Positions 25,661 through 33,969 of a stretch of 64,000 nt of DNA are shown here, piece after piece. Below the pieces are notes generated by a model. That model worked only from the letters and a program-made list of their open reading frames with translations. It ran no database searches and was not told where the DNA came from. A program made the translations under genes and the position numbers. The first letter of the stretch is position 1. Every line of letters begins with the position of its first letter. The DNA is from an uncultured Flavihumibacter sp. (GTDB lineage: Bacteria > Bacteroidota > Bacteroidia > Chitinophagales > Chitinophagaceae), in NCBI GenBank assembly GCA_902168105.1, contig CABHOY010000055.1:329450-393449 (forward strand). Reading direction: 5' to 3'.

Positions 25661-26578
25661 TTAATTAAACGTTGTTCTGAATTTGAGGGGTGTTGTGCCG
25701 GTCCTGGTTTTGAATAATTTATTAAATGACTGTGGATGTTCAAATCCCAGTTCATAGGCTATCTCACTCACTGATAATTGTGAAGTGGTTAAGAACTCCT
25801 TCGCTCTTTCAATCACTTTATTATGAATATGTTGCTGGGTTCCTTGTCCTGTTAAGGTCCTTAACATATCACTCAGATAATTAGGCGAAACATTGAGCTG
25901 TGCAGAAACATATTGTACTGATGGAAGTCCTGACTGCTGCACCATGCCACTGTTAAAATAGTTCGACAACAGATCTTCCAGTTTGCCCAGCAGGTCATGA
26001 TTCACTTTTTTACGTGTAATGAACTGCCTGTTATAGAACCTGTTGCAATAGCTGAGTAACAGGTCGAGATTTGCAACCATCACATCCTGGCTGAAATTGT
26101 CGATATTGGTATGATACTCCTGCTCGATATTGACCAGTATAGAGGCAATGGTTATTTTTTCTTTTTCCGAGAGATGTAATGCCTCGTTCGCGGCATAAGA
26201 AAAGAAACCATAGTCTTTTATAGTTTTAGCCAACGGATAACCATGCAACAGATCAGGATGAAAGATCACCCATTGCACGGTAAAATCCTGTTCACCGGCC
26301 AATTCCACACCAGATACCTGTCCCGGTCCCTGGAAGGCCATTACACCTTCACTGAAATCATAATCGTGCTGACCGTATTTCACTTTCCCTTTAAAACCCT
26401 CTTTAATACAGATCGCATAAAAGTTGATCACTACGTTATCTGCCTCGGGGTGCTGGTATTGCATGCTTTTGGAGTACATAACAGATATCAGCGGATGCTC
26501 CGGTTTAGGCAGCCCGAGTAGATCGTGTAATGCTGAAAGAGAATTCAGTACAATATGCGCTGGTCTTTTAGATGCCAT
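25661..26578 (-). CDS. AraC family regulator (module copy 1)
   Basis: 305 residues. An N-terminal sensing domain with YGQHDYDFSEGVMAFQGPGQV and a C-terminal AraC domain (about 205-303: VSAQLNVSPNYLSDMLRTLTGQ ... VSEIAYELGFEHPQSFNKLFKTRTG). It is a close paralogue of the protein at 61535-62470; the stretches DYGFFSY and SEKEK and most of the DNA-binding half are shared. It lies 42 bp downstream of an SDR gene and 118 bp upstream of imuA, all on the minus strand. It most likely senses a small molecule handled by the SDR. Confidence 0.88.
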   Translation of the reverse strand: MASKRPAHIVLNSLSALHDLLGLPKPEHPLISVMYSKSMQYQHPEADNVVINFYAICIKEGFKGKVKYGQHDYDFSEGVMAFQGPGQVSGVELAGEQDFTVQWVIFHPDLLHGYPLAKTIKDYGFFSYAANEALHLSEKEKITIASILVNIEQEYHTNIDNFSQDVMVANLDLLLSYCNRFYNRQFITRKKVNHDLLGKLEDLLSNYFNSGMVQQSGLPSVQYVSAQLNVSPNYLSDMLRTLTGQGTQQHIHNKVIERAKEFLTTSQLSVSEIAYELGFEHPQSFNKLFKTRTGTTPLKFRTTFN

Positions 26579-26620
26579 GTTACTTCGGATTTATGTGCAG
26601 ACAGGTTAAAATTATTAAAG

Positions 26621-27439
26621 TTATTTGAGCTGGCTCATAACAATCTTATCATAGATCCTGTCTCCAAACCATCTGCGGATAAAAAGAGCTGGTTTGGCAA
26701 AGTTCCCTGCTACATAGCGGATAGCAGGTTTTTCGGCTTTAATGGCTTTAGATACTACATTAGCAATAACATCAGGAGAGGAGGACTGTGCTTTTTGTAT
26801 GGATTTTTCAACGGCGGCAAGAAGGGCTTTGTACATTGATGAATAAGGGCCAGGCGCTGCAAGTTGCTTCATATGCGGTATCGAGACGTCGCCAAACTCC
26901 GTCGCAATCATTCCGGGCTCTATGATCACAACATCTATTCCGAATGGTTTAACTTCCAGCCGCAGGCAATCTGACCATCCTTCTAATGCATGTTTCGATG
27001 CATGATACCAGGATGATAATGGTGCATATACTTTACCCGACATTGAAGACGTGTTGATGATCCTGCCGGATTGCTGTTGCCGCATAATAGGTAACACTGC
27101 TTTTGTTAATGCTGCCACGCCAAACACGTTCGTTTCAAATTGCTCACGTGCTTCAGTAATATCAACATCCTCAACAGCACCAATGATCCCATAACCTGCA
27201 TTATTGAAGAGAACATCTATCCGTCCCTGTTCTTTTACAATAACAGATACCGTATGCTGAACAGCTTCATGGTCATTTACATCCAGCTGTAGCACCCGTG
27301 CGCCATGGCCTGCTAACTCATTCAATTTATCCATCCGCCTCGCAGTGGCGTAAACGATGTATCCTTCATTGATCAGCCGGATAGCAGTGGCTTTGCCTAT
27401 TCCTGATGATGCGCCTGTGATCAGTATTACTTTTTTCAT
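26621..27439 (-). CDS. SDR family oxidoreductase (module copy 1)
   Basis: 272 residues, classical short-chain dehydrogenase. Nucleotide motif TGASSGIG (7-14), NNAGYG (about 85-90), active-site Ser then YHASK (Tyr about 154, Lys 158). An Arg after the first strand (ATARRMDKL) suggests NADP preference. The substrate is unknown. The AraC gene follows 42 bp downstream. The upstream region has a near-consensus promoter (GACCTTTG). Confidence 0.9.
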   Translation of the reverse strand: MKKVILITGASSGIGKATAIRLINEGYIVYATARRMDKLNELAGHGARVLQLDVNDHEAVQHTVSVIVKEQGRIDVLFNNAGYGIIGAVEDVDITEAREQFETNVFGVAALTKAVLPIMRQQQSGRIINTSSMSGKVYAPLSSWYHASKHALEGWSDCLRLEVKPFGIDVVIIEPGMIATEFGDVSIPHMKQLAAPGPYSSMYKALLAAVEKSIQKAQSSSPDVIANVVSKAIKAEKPAIRYVAGNFAKPALFIRRWFGDRIYDKIVMSQLK

Positions 27440-27540
27440 CTTATAACCTTATTGGTATTACACTGCAAAGGTCAATTTCAGAGAAAAAATAAAAGTAGCC
27501 TGTTTACGGATTTTTGTAGTCTGATTTAGGCAGATGATCA

Positions 27541-28338
27541 TCAGATCTTACTGGGCGCCATCCCATACATTTTCTTAAACGCAAAGGAGAAGTGGGAGAG
27601 GTCTTCAAATCCCACATCAATATAGACATCTGAAGGAGCTACGCCTTTTTCCTTGATCCGGTAATAAGCTTCCTGCAACCTTTTCTGCTGTAGCCATTTA
27701 CCCGGTGGTGTGTCAAACTCTTTTTCAAAGTCGCGCTTAAAGGTCGAAAGACTTCTGCCGGTCAGATAAGCAAATCTGTCCAGCGACACATTGAAATGGA
27801 AGTTCTTGTTCATAAATGCCTGCAGGTCGATCTTCCCGGGTTCTGTCAGGTCGAACAGGATATCTTTCAACATTGGATTTGTTTGCAGCAGAATGGCAAT
27901 CGCTTCTTTTACTTTTAATGACAGCAACACTTCATTATTCCCCTTCATCAACGCATCGTATGGTTGTAAGGAATCCATATAACTTTTCAAAAGGGGGTGG
28001 GAGTGTAGCAATATGGCAGGTGGGGTTTGCAGATGTTTCTCTGATGTATACCCATACTCAGTACCGAAACTCCTGAGTGTTTGCTGGTCCAGGTATACGG
28101 AGATGTTTTTATACTCACCATTTGCCGGAGGCTGTTTAGTGAATTTTATCAGACTGTTTCTTTTGGTTAACCGGAAATCGCCTTCCCGGAAAATATACTG
28201 TTTCTCTCCATCAGTCATGATGAGCGTACCGGATAGCTGATAACTGAATACATGTTCGGATACAAATTGTTCGCCCTCTCTTACCTGGTTATAGTAACAG
28301 GAGTAAGTGATCTGGTTCAATGTTTTTTGCTCATTCAT
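27541..28338 (-). CDS. AraC family transcriptional regulator
   Basis: 265 residues: N-terminal sensing domain (YQLSGTLIMTDGEKQYIFREGDFRLTKRNSL is cupin-like) and C-terminal AraC domain (about 165-262: LDRFAYLTGRSLSTFKRDFEKEFDTPPGKWL ... VGFEDLSHFSFAFKKMYGMAPSKI). It is a different subfamily from the duplicated pair. The leader begins with a 10-bp hairpin capped by TTCG. It lies between two SDR genes on the same strand. Confidence 0.87.
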   Translation of the reverse strand: MNEQKTLNQITYSCYYNQVREGEQFVSEHVFSYQLSGTLIMTDGEKQYIFREGDFRLTKRNSLIKFTKQPPANGEYKNISVYLDQQTLRSFGTEYGYTSEKHLQTPPAILLHSHPLLKSYMDSLQPYDALMKGNNEVLLSLKVKEAIAILLQTNPMLKDILFDLTEPGKIDLQAFMNKNFHFNVSLDRFAYLTGRSLSTFKRDFEKEFDTPPGKWLQQKRLQEAYYRIKEKGVAPSDVYIDVGFEDLSHFSFAFKKMYGMAPSKI

Positions 28339-28362
28339 ATCATCCCCGGTTATAATTAAACA

Positions 28363-28386
28363 GCATAGCTGCCGAAGCAGCTATGC
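28363..28386 (-). terminator. 10-bp hairpin with TTCG tetraloop between SDR and AraC genes
   Basis: Minus strand GCATAGCTGC, loop TTCG, GCAGCTATGC, then TGTTTAATT. It can terminate the SDR transcript, but a promoter match lies just upstream (28396-28403), so it may also cap the AraC mRNA 5' end. Confidence 0.55.
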
Positions 28387-28395
28387 GTAATGATT

Positions 28396-28403
28396 CAAAG
28401 CTA
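28396..28403 (-). promoter_or_regulatory. Candidate -7 element for the AraC gene at 27541-28338
   Basis: Minus strand TAGCTTTG. It overlaps the last codons of the SDR gene region boundary and lies just before the TTCG hairpin. Confidence 0.4.
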
Positions 28404-28410
28404 AGAATTA

Positions 28411-29247
28411 TTATTTAGTATCGTCCCCGTCGGTAGAATTGCTGACAGTAAGCCATTTTTCCAACTCATCCCGTCTCATTGCATCTACCTGTTTCAGCAG
28501 GGAAGTGGCATCACTGCCTAATACAAGATGTACAGGAGGCTCCGGATGATCTGCCAGTTCAACCAGCACCTTTGCGGCTTTATCAGGGTTCCCTTTGGGA
28601 ATGAACTGTTTGTTTTTGTACATTTCACTTCTGCTGTCAACAGTAGATTCATAACCTTCTATCTGCTCGGCATAAGACATAGAGTCTCCACCCCAATCCG
28701 TACGGAAGCCACCAGGTTCTACTGAAGTAACCTTGATACCCAGTGGTGCCACTTCTTTTGCCAGTGCTTCGCTAAATCCTGATAAACCCCATTTTGCGCT
28801 CTGGTACATGCTTAATCCTATACTGGTTATTCGTCCGCCAACTGAACTTACCTGTAATATCCTGCCAGCACGTTGCTTTCTCATATGTGGGAGTACCGCC
28901 CTTGTAATTTCAACCGGGGCATAAAGGTTGGTTTCAAACTGGCTGCGTACCTGTTCTTCGGTAAAAGCTTCTGCAGCGCCCATAATACCGAATCCGGCGT
29001 TATTAACCAGCACATCTATGCGGCCAAAACGAGCAATGGTATCTTCCACTGCTTTATAAACCTGTTTATGATCTGTTACATCCAATTGAACGGGCATAAT
29101 ATGATCGCCATATTGCTCAACCAGGTCATTCAATTGTTGAGGATTTCTCGCGGTCGCTGCTACAAAGTCGCCTTTTGCCAGTACTGCTGTTGTAATACTT
29201 CTTCCCAATCCTCTTGAACTGCCTGTGATAAACCATACTTTATTCAT
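28411..29247 (-). CDS. SDR family oxidoreductase
   Basis: 278 residues. TGSSRGLG (8-15), NNAGFG (about 85), active site S...YQSAKWG (Tyr about 154, Lys about 158). The C-terminal part (VEPGGFRTDWGGDSMSYAEQIEGYE) belongs to the group often labelled oxidoreductase with NADP. It has its own promoter (29272-29279). It sits upstream of an AraC gene on the same strand. Substrate unknown. Confidence 0.9.
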   Translation of the reverse strand: MNKVWFITGSSRGLGRSITTAVLAKGDFVAATARNPQQLNDLVEQYGDHIMPVQLDVTDHKQVYKAVEDTIARFGRIDVLVNNAGFGIMGAAEAFTEEQVRSQFETNLYAPVEITRAVLPHMRKQRAGRILQVSSVGGRITSIGLSMYQSAKWGLSGFSEALAKEVAPLGIKVTSVEPGGFRTDWGGDSMSYAEQIEGYESTVDSRSEMYKNKQFIPKGNPDKAAKVLVELADHPEPPVHLVLGSDATSLLKQVDAMRRDELEKWLTVSNSTDGDDTK

Positions 29248-29271
29248 GATCTGTAGTTTTAAACGTTACCT

Positions 29272-29279
29272 CAAAATTA
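29272..29279 (-). promoter_or_regulatory. Bacteroidota -7 promoter element for the SDR gene
   Basis: Minus strand TAATTTTG, about 25 nt before the ATG at 29247. Confidence 0.5.
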
Positions 29280-29360
29280 CAGACTAATGACTGGCGCAGG
29301 TTTGTTGGACGGTTCAATTTGCTTTGTTGTAAAGTTCAGGTGAAAACGGCTATATAGGCG

Positions 29361-29912
29361 TTAAATATTACTGGGTGATAGCCTGTTGCTAAAGATGGCT
29401 TCGGGAGAATCAACCACGGCAAAAGCCTGTAAAGGATCACCATAGAGGAATCCTTTTTCTTTCATTATCATGATCTGTTGTACAAAATGATCAAAGAAAC
29501 CGGCTGAGTTAAGCAGGATGATCTTTTTATCATGGATACTAAGACTGTTCCATGCCATCATTTCAATTACTTCATCCAGCGTGCCATAACCGCCCGGTAG
29601 AATGATCGCCGCATCGCAAAGACTGTACATCATCTTTTTTCTTGTATGCATGTCTTCCACAATGTGGAACTGAGTTAATCTGTCATGTCTGAATTCTCTT
29701 TCGACTAAAAGTTCAGGCATTACGCCAATTACATTGCCATTATTCTCCAATGCGGCATTGGCCACAGTTCCCATAAGGCCGCTATTGCCTCCTCCGTAAA
29801 CGAGTGTAATGTTATGCTGGGCAAGCAAGGCGCCAAGTGTTGCGGCATGTAAAGAAAAAAGTGGATCACTTCCTGGTTTTGAACCACAGAAAACGGCTGC
29901 TGATTGAAACAT
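29361..29912 (-). CDS. LOG family protein (cytokinin-activating phosphoribohydrolase type)
   Basis: 183 residues, full length. Motifs GGGNSGLMG (about 41-49) and PGGYGTLDE (about 107-115) are the two LOG/YvdD signatures of the nucleotide-binding, Rossmann-like fold. Members split nucleoside 5'-monophosphates to free base and ribose 5-phosphate; in bacteria the true substrate is often unclear. Single gene; the 145 bp upstream hold no clear promoter. Confidence 0.9.
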   Translation of the reverse strand: MFQSAAVFCGSKPGSDPLFSLHAATLGALLAQHNITLVYGGGNSGLMGTVANAALENNGNVIGVMPELLVEREFRHDRLTQFHIVEDMHTRKKMMYSLCDAAIILPGGYGTLDEVIEMMAWNSLSIHDKKIILLNSAGFFDHFVQQIMIMKEKGFLYGDPLQAFAVVDSPEAIFSNRLSPSNI

Positions 29913-30057
29913 GATATTGGAGGATTAAGATGTAATATTAGCGGATAAGAGTGGAATATTTATGCAGTGTGGAAATTTGGTGGATTGATTATCTTTTGTC
30001 ATTTCCGTCTCTCTACTATAGAAGTTTATCCTCCATTGTTTTCTTAAGCTCATTTGA

Positions 30058-30528
30058 TTATTGCAGCGCTTTACCTCTTGGCCTGTAAACATCATGTATC
30101 AGCAGCATTACGGTTGTATTACCGATGTTTTTAGCGGCGTCTGACAAGGGGCCGCTTACAAAGCCGTCACCTGTTTTTAATTCCATCTCGTGCCTTTGTA
30201 CTCCCTGGAAATATACGGCTAGTTTACCACCCTGCAACACATATACTGTATGATCAGGGTGATTATGAAGCACTGCCGAATCTCCTGGTTTCATGGTGGC
30301 TATGTACATTTTTATATTCAGGGTATCGCCAATTTTTTTTACGGAGGTGCCTCCCGTATGAATGGCATCCATATTTGGGTCATATGGCGGCTGGACGGAG
30401 GTGTCCCCGGTCATTGGCATAGTATCTGTTTCCCTATTAGCTGAGCCAGGAGCAGATCTGTTACAGGCAATTAAAAGAGGCAATAATATCCACGCAGGTA
30501 AAATGGGAGTGAAGTTAACCTGTTTCAT
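30058..30528 (-). CDS. Cupin-domain lipoprotein
   Basis: The frame is open from 30588, but the ATG at 30528 gives a proper lipoprotein signal (MKQVNFTPILPAWILLPLLIACNRS; lipobox LIAC, Cys at about residue 22) and 156 residues. The cupin core is seen as GDSAVLHNHPDHTVYVLQGGKLAVYFQG, with His residues that can hold a metal, and then a GDGFVSGPL strand. Probably anchored in the membrane facing the periplasm. Ligand unknown. Confidence 0.8.
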   Translation of the reverse strand: MKQVNFTPILPAWILLPLLIACNRSAPGSANRETDTMPMTGDTSVQPPYDPNMDAIHTGGTSVKKIGDTLNIKMYIATMKPGDSAVLHNHPDHTVYVLQGGKLAVYFQGVQRHEMELKTGDGFVSGPLSDAAKNIGNTTVMLLIHDVYRPRGKALQ

Positions 30529-30839
30529 AACTGTTTTTTTTAGTGAGGTGACAGAATGCTGAATGAACGAAGCCTGGTTGGTAGACAATCTCTATAAGAA
30601 ATTTACAAAAAATACCACACTTCTCCAATGTTATCATTATAACCTCCCATGCCGGGTATTTTAAAAAATACAAACAACTTGGTATTTTTCTAATATGGTC
30701 AGGGAAGTAACTTTGTTTTCGGAAGATTGCTACTGATCAACTTACGCTTTTTGTTTCTAATAGCGCTTCCTTATCAATCAGCATTGTCAGAATCAATTTT
30801 GTCATTCAACATATTTATTTAACCTCTAAACTTAATTAA
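30529..30839. other. Divergent intergenic region
   Basis: No gene seen. It contains a TAACTTTG promoter match at 30708-30715 facing the S8 protease gene and otherwise AT-rich DNA. Confidence 0.45.
30708..30715 (+). promoter_or_regulatory. Bacteroidota -7 promoter element for the S8 protease operon
   Basis: TAACTTTG fits TAnnTTTG; leader about 120 nt. Confidence 0.5.
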
Positions 30840-32153
30840 ATGAAAGCTCCATTTTTAGGGCAAGCTATGTCAGATATTCCGGAATCCTTTTCAACAAAAT
30901 ATAAGGGAATAGCCAGTCCTGTTCCAGGCGACGACCTAGAGAACCCCATCTATACAGGCCGTTATTTCATTGTGCCGGAGAATGGTGAAACTTCATTACA
31001 GGAGGCAGTTAACAGTTTCAGTCAGGCAATGGGAATGAGTGTGGCTAGCAGCAGTGATTACAGTGCCGAGTCGTTTAAAGAAGATAACATAGCTGATGCT
31101 GATATCTTCCTATATGAGGATCTTGGCTTTGCACTTGTTTCGGCAGACCAGGAACAGGTACAGATGATGGAAGCTGTATTGAGTACTCAGCCATTGAGAA
31201 TAGAGCCAGAACTGGTGATGTATTCCATTCCATTCGAAGGTTCTCCATTAGTTGAAGGCATTGCCGCTACAAATCCGGTTTCGGTGGCTGCTGCAACATG
31301 TACATGGGGAATACAGGCGACAGGAAGTGACATAAGCACATTCACAGGAAAAAATGTCAAAGTAGCCATATTGGACACCGGCCTGGATCTCCAGCATCCT
31401 GATTTTGCCGGACGTGTTCCTGCAGCTAATCAACGTTCGCTGGTGCCTGGACTTACCAGTGTACAGGACATGCACGGACATGGAACCCATTGTACCGGTA
31501 CTGCCTGTGGTAGAAAGGATAATCTAGGTACACGATATGGAGTGGCTGGCGATAGTGAGATCTACATTGGTAAAGTACTCGATAACAGTGGCCGTGGTGC
31601 CCAGGCATGGGCTATTAATGGTATTAACTGGGCGGTTTCTCAGAATTGTAAAGTAATATCAATGTCGCTTGGTGCAAAAGTATTTCCCGGAATTTCGTTT
31701 GTCACTGCCTACGAACGGGCCGCTGCCAACGCTGTGGCAAATGGCGCTTTAATTGTGGCCGCAACGGGCAATGACAGCAGAAGACCGGGGGGACAAATAT
31801 TTCCGGTGAGCAGCCCTGCCAATTGCCCTTCAGTCGTGGCGGTTGCAGCTGTCGACAGCGCCCTGGATATTGCTTTCTTCTCAAATAGTTCTGTCAACCC
31901 CGGACAGGATGTATATATTGCTGGTCCTGGTGTGGATATTCATTCATCATGGTTAGTGTCGCAGGGCGGCTATAAGACCATCTCTGGTACAAGCATGGCA
32001 ACACCACATGTGGCAGGCATTGCAGCACTAATATGGGAGAAGAACCCTTCCTTTACTCCTTTGCAGGTTAAAACGGAATTGCGTAATTTAGCCAAGTCAC
32101 TGGTGCCCTTGCTGCCTACTGATATTGGCTTTGGATTGGCAACCGCTCCATAA
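30840..32153 (+). CDS. S8 family serine peptidase (subtilisin-like), apparently without signal peptide
   Basis: 437 residues. The catalytic triad is complete: Asp179 (VAILDTGLDLQHPDF), His214 (HGHGTHCTG) and Ser385 (SGTSMATPHVAG), with the oxyanion Asn in AATGNDSR. Residues 1-150 form an N-terminal region whose last part (ADADIFLYEDLGFALVSADQEQVQMMEA ... RIEPELVMYSIP) looks like an inhibitor I9-type prodomain ending just before the catalytic domain. No signal peptide or sorting domain is visible, so it may stay in the cytoplasm or leave by an unknown route. The gene for a free I9-like protein starts 11 bp downstream. Confidence 0.92.
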   Translation: MKAPFLGQAMSDIPESFSTKYKGIASPVPGDDLENPIYTGRYFIVPENGETSLQEAVNSFSQAMGMSVASSSDYSAESFKEDNIADADIFLYEDLGFALVSADQEQVQMMEAVLSTQPLRIEPELVMYSIPFEGSPLVEGIAATNPVSVAAATCTWGIQATGSDISTFTGKNVKVAILDTGLDLQHPDFAGRVPAANQRSLVPGLTSVQDMHGHGTHCTGTACGRKDNLGTRYGVAGDSEIYIGKVLDNSGRGAQAWAINGINWAVSQNCKVISMSLGAKVFPGISFVTAYERAAANAVANGALIVAATGNDSRRPGGQIFPVSSPANCPSVVAVAAVDSALDIAFFSNSSVNPGQDVYIAGPGVDIHSSWLVSQGGYKTISGTSMATPHVAGIAALIWEKNPSFTPLQVKTELRNLAKSLVPLLPTDIGFGLATAP

Positions 32154-32164
32154 AAGAGAAAAAT

Positions 32165-32398
32165 ATGCAGGTTGATCTAATCATAACACTGAACGAAGAT
32201 TCTCTTAGTAATCTGAATTCCGTTGTTGAGCGACTCAAGCAGCAGGGTGTTGCTGTTTCCGATGTTACAACTTACGGCGTGATTATGGGAAAGGGAGATA
32301 GTAGTCTTATCAGTAAGTTGTCGAAAGACAAAGAAATTGAATCCGTAATAGAGGATTACTATACACAATTGCCGCCTCCTGAATCGGGGATACAGTAA
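32165..32398 (+). CDS. Stand-alone I9-like small protein, putative inhibitor or chaperone of the S8 protease
   Basis: 77 residues: MQVDLIITLNEDSLSNLNSVVERLKQQG..., then VTTYGVIMGKGDSSLISKLSK, then DKEIESVIEDYYTQLPPP. The order strand-helix-strand-strand-helix-strand and the terminal IESVIEDY pattern match peptidase inhibitor I9 / subtilisin prodomains, in which the C-terminal tail enters the active site. The end also resembles the region before the catalytic domain of the neighbouring protease. It is 11 bp from the protease gene and shares its terminator. It is likely an inhibitor or folding partner supplied in trans. Homology is judged by eye. Confidence 0.65.
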   Translation: MQVDLIITLNEDSLSNLNSVVERLKQQGVAVSDVTTYGVIMGKGDSSLISKLSKDKEIESVIEDYYTQLPPPESGIQ

Positions 32399-32425
32399 TA
32401 ATAGTGAGTTAATAATTCAATGTTT

Positions 32426-32466
32426 AAAGCTCAAATCATGTATGATGCATGATTTGAGCTTTTTTA
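32426..32466 (+). terminator. Intrinsic terminator of the S8 protease operon
   Basis: A 15-bp perfect stem, 32426-32440 with 32448-32462, loop TATGATG, then T-run. Confidence 0.9.
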
Positions 32467-32610
32467 TTCAAGGCCTTCAGATGTGAATATAGTTCCAGCT
32501 GAGCCATTTTAAATTCTGTCACTTGGTTTTAAGTTTTAATGCATTGCTTATTTTGTAAGCCCGATAAAAATTTTTTTTCAAAACAAGCATTTCCGAATCA
32601 TCTTATCACT

Positions 32611-32618
32611 TACCTTTG
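32611..32618 (+). promoter_or_regulatory. Bacteroidota -7 promoter element before small open frames
   Basis: TACCTTTG, full match; an ATG follows at 32672. Confidence 0.5.
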
Positions 32619-32671
32619 CAACATTGATATCCCAACGAAATTATTTAACACCAAATCTAAATTCCCAAATA

Positions 32672-32812
32672 ATGAAAAATCTAACATTCCTACTACTACC
32701 AGTCCTACCACTACTACGTGTAGAAGACGCAGGCAGACAGTTTATTTCCCAATCTCCAAAACTTACGTATCCAAATGAAACAACAAACAAATTGCATCCT
32801 GGATCTGAATGA
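32672..32812 (+). CDS. Doubtful 46-residue small gene behind a good promoter
   Basis: The frame starts MKNLTFLLLPVLPLLRVEDAG and ends at 32812. The start is preceded by a promoter match and an A-rich leader, as for Bacteroidota small-peptide genes, and the first 15 residues look like a short hydrophobic leader; the rest is not recognisable. It may be a decayed peptide-precursor gene. A second frame (MKQQTNCILDLNDLYNV..., 32775-33002, 75 residues) overlaps its end by 38 bp and could be a second small gene or a shifted continuation. Confidence 0.25.
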   Translation: MKNLTFLLLPVLPLLRVEDAGRQFISQSPKLTYPNETTNKLHPGSE

Positions 32813-33226
32813 TCTCTACAATGTGCTGGAGGAAAATAGTAGCCAGCATGTAAGAACGAATACCAACCTCAATACCTACCGGCCCGCCAAAGTCTTTTAC
32901 CTATCAAGTGTCATTTCAAAGTTCCCCCTGGCCGCCTGTATGACACATACTGAAATCAGCCCCCACATTATAAATACAGCAAGTCCTCACCTAAGTCCTT
33001 GACTAACTTCGATAGTCGTTTGTGTTCCATTACTGGATGACACTATGTAACGCTAAACTAGCGTCAAACGGAGGAACCATACCTAATATCAGTGAAGAAT
33101 AGGATATCTCGTTCTCTGAATTGAGAATAAGGAATGCTATTGCTGCCGCCGGCCACACTCAGGCCGGGAACATAATCCTCTACTCCAAAGAATCCAATTA
33201 ATAAAGATTACCCAAAAATAATTGCA
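32813..33226. pseudogene. Stretch with possible gene remnants
   Basis: No intact gene beyond the doubtful 75-residue frame. The minus strand between about 33198 and 33064 translates to a protein-like tail (GFFGVEDYVPGLSVAGG ... RERDILFFTDIRYGSSV, then stop), with further short protein-like pieces in other frames just after it (FDASLALHSVIQ; TQTTIEVSQGL). This suggests a frameshifted, decaying gene on the minus strand; the family is not recognised. Confidence 0.25.
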
Positions 33227-33877
33227 ATGCCTAATATAAAGAAAGCTCAATCATTCTGGATGTGGTTCATGTGTCATGAGAAGGTTTATTTAAACCTGGA
33301 AAATGTAGATGAGTATGAAAAGGATGCATGGTTAGACGAATTGCTTAACCAATTGCATAAATACAATAAAGACCTGGGATGTGTGTTGAACCTTATGAAT
33401 GGTATTCATGCAGAATTAATTATAACTGCAGAAGGAAATTTTAAACTGTTTGAAGATGTCCTCTTCCTTGTTAATGCCTCTCCTATGTTAGAGGATTGGG
33501 ATTTTATCAACTTTATATATCCAAATGATGTCACAGGAGCATTTATCTATGAAGATGTAATATTATATCGGGACGATATTTATTTCAAAGCGAGAAAAAA
33601 TAATAAACGGTTAGGTTTATTAGATCTTCAGTTATTTATAAAAGATTTCAAATGTGTTAGTCAGTCGATGCATTTCAATGATGCAATAAATCTTTTTCTG
33701 TTAAATCTTTTAGGGGAAATAGACTTCGCTACAGCTATTGGAAAGCTCACGGTGAAAGACATGCTGGTTGCTCCAGGGAAAAAGCGTCTTTTCAAATTGC
33801 ACAAGCTGCCAGAATTTGTATCAAAACATAGTATGATAAGATGCCTCTTTCCGGCGATGAGAGGATTTATTTTTTGA
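33227..33877 (+). CDS. AT-rich orphan protein of unknown function
   Basis: 216 residues. The start (FWMWFMCHEKVYLNLENVDEYEKDAWLDELLNQLHKYNKDL) and LIITAEGNFKLFEDVLFLVNASPMLEDWDF remind me of small uncharacterised proteins with the pattern FW.WF.. nEk ... LIITAeG...F..v..LV..AP.l..W, but I cannot name the family. No signal peptide or membrane segment; Cys and Phe content is high. Base composition is clearly more AT-rich than the flanking genes, a sign of transfer or of an accessory region. It has its own terminator. Context beside proteases suggests an accessory function. Confidence 0.7.
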   Translation: MPNIKKAQSFWMWFMCHEKVYLNLENVDEYEKDAWLDELLNQLHKYNKDLGCVLNLMNGIHAELIITAEGNFKLFEDVLFLVNASPMLEDWDFINFIYPNDVTGAFIYEDVILYRDDIYFKARKNNKRLGLLDLQLFIKDFKCVSQSMHFNDAINLFLLNLLGEIDFATAIGKLTVKDMLVAPGKKRLFKLHKLPEFVSKHSMIRCLFPAMRGFIF

Positions 33878-33920
33878 GGTTAACTATGTCGCTATGAGTT
33901 GTTGTAGTTCGTAGTAAAAC

Positions 33921-33955
33921 GGCGCTCCGGTATCCACCGGAGGCGCCTTTTATTA
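33921..33955 (+). terminator. Hairpin terminator between convergent genes
   Basis: GGCGC-TCCGGT (33921-33931) pairs with ACCGGA-GGCGCC (33936-33947), one bulge, then TTTTATTATTT. Confidence 0.8.
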
Positions 33956-33969
33956 TTTAAAAAATTCAA

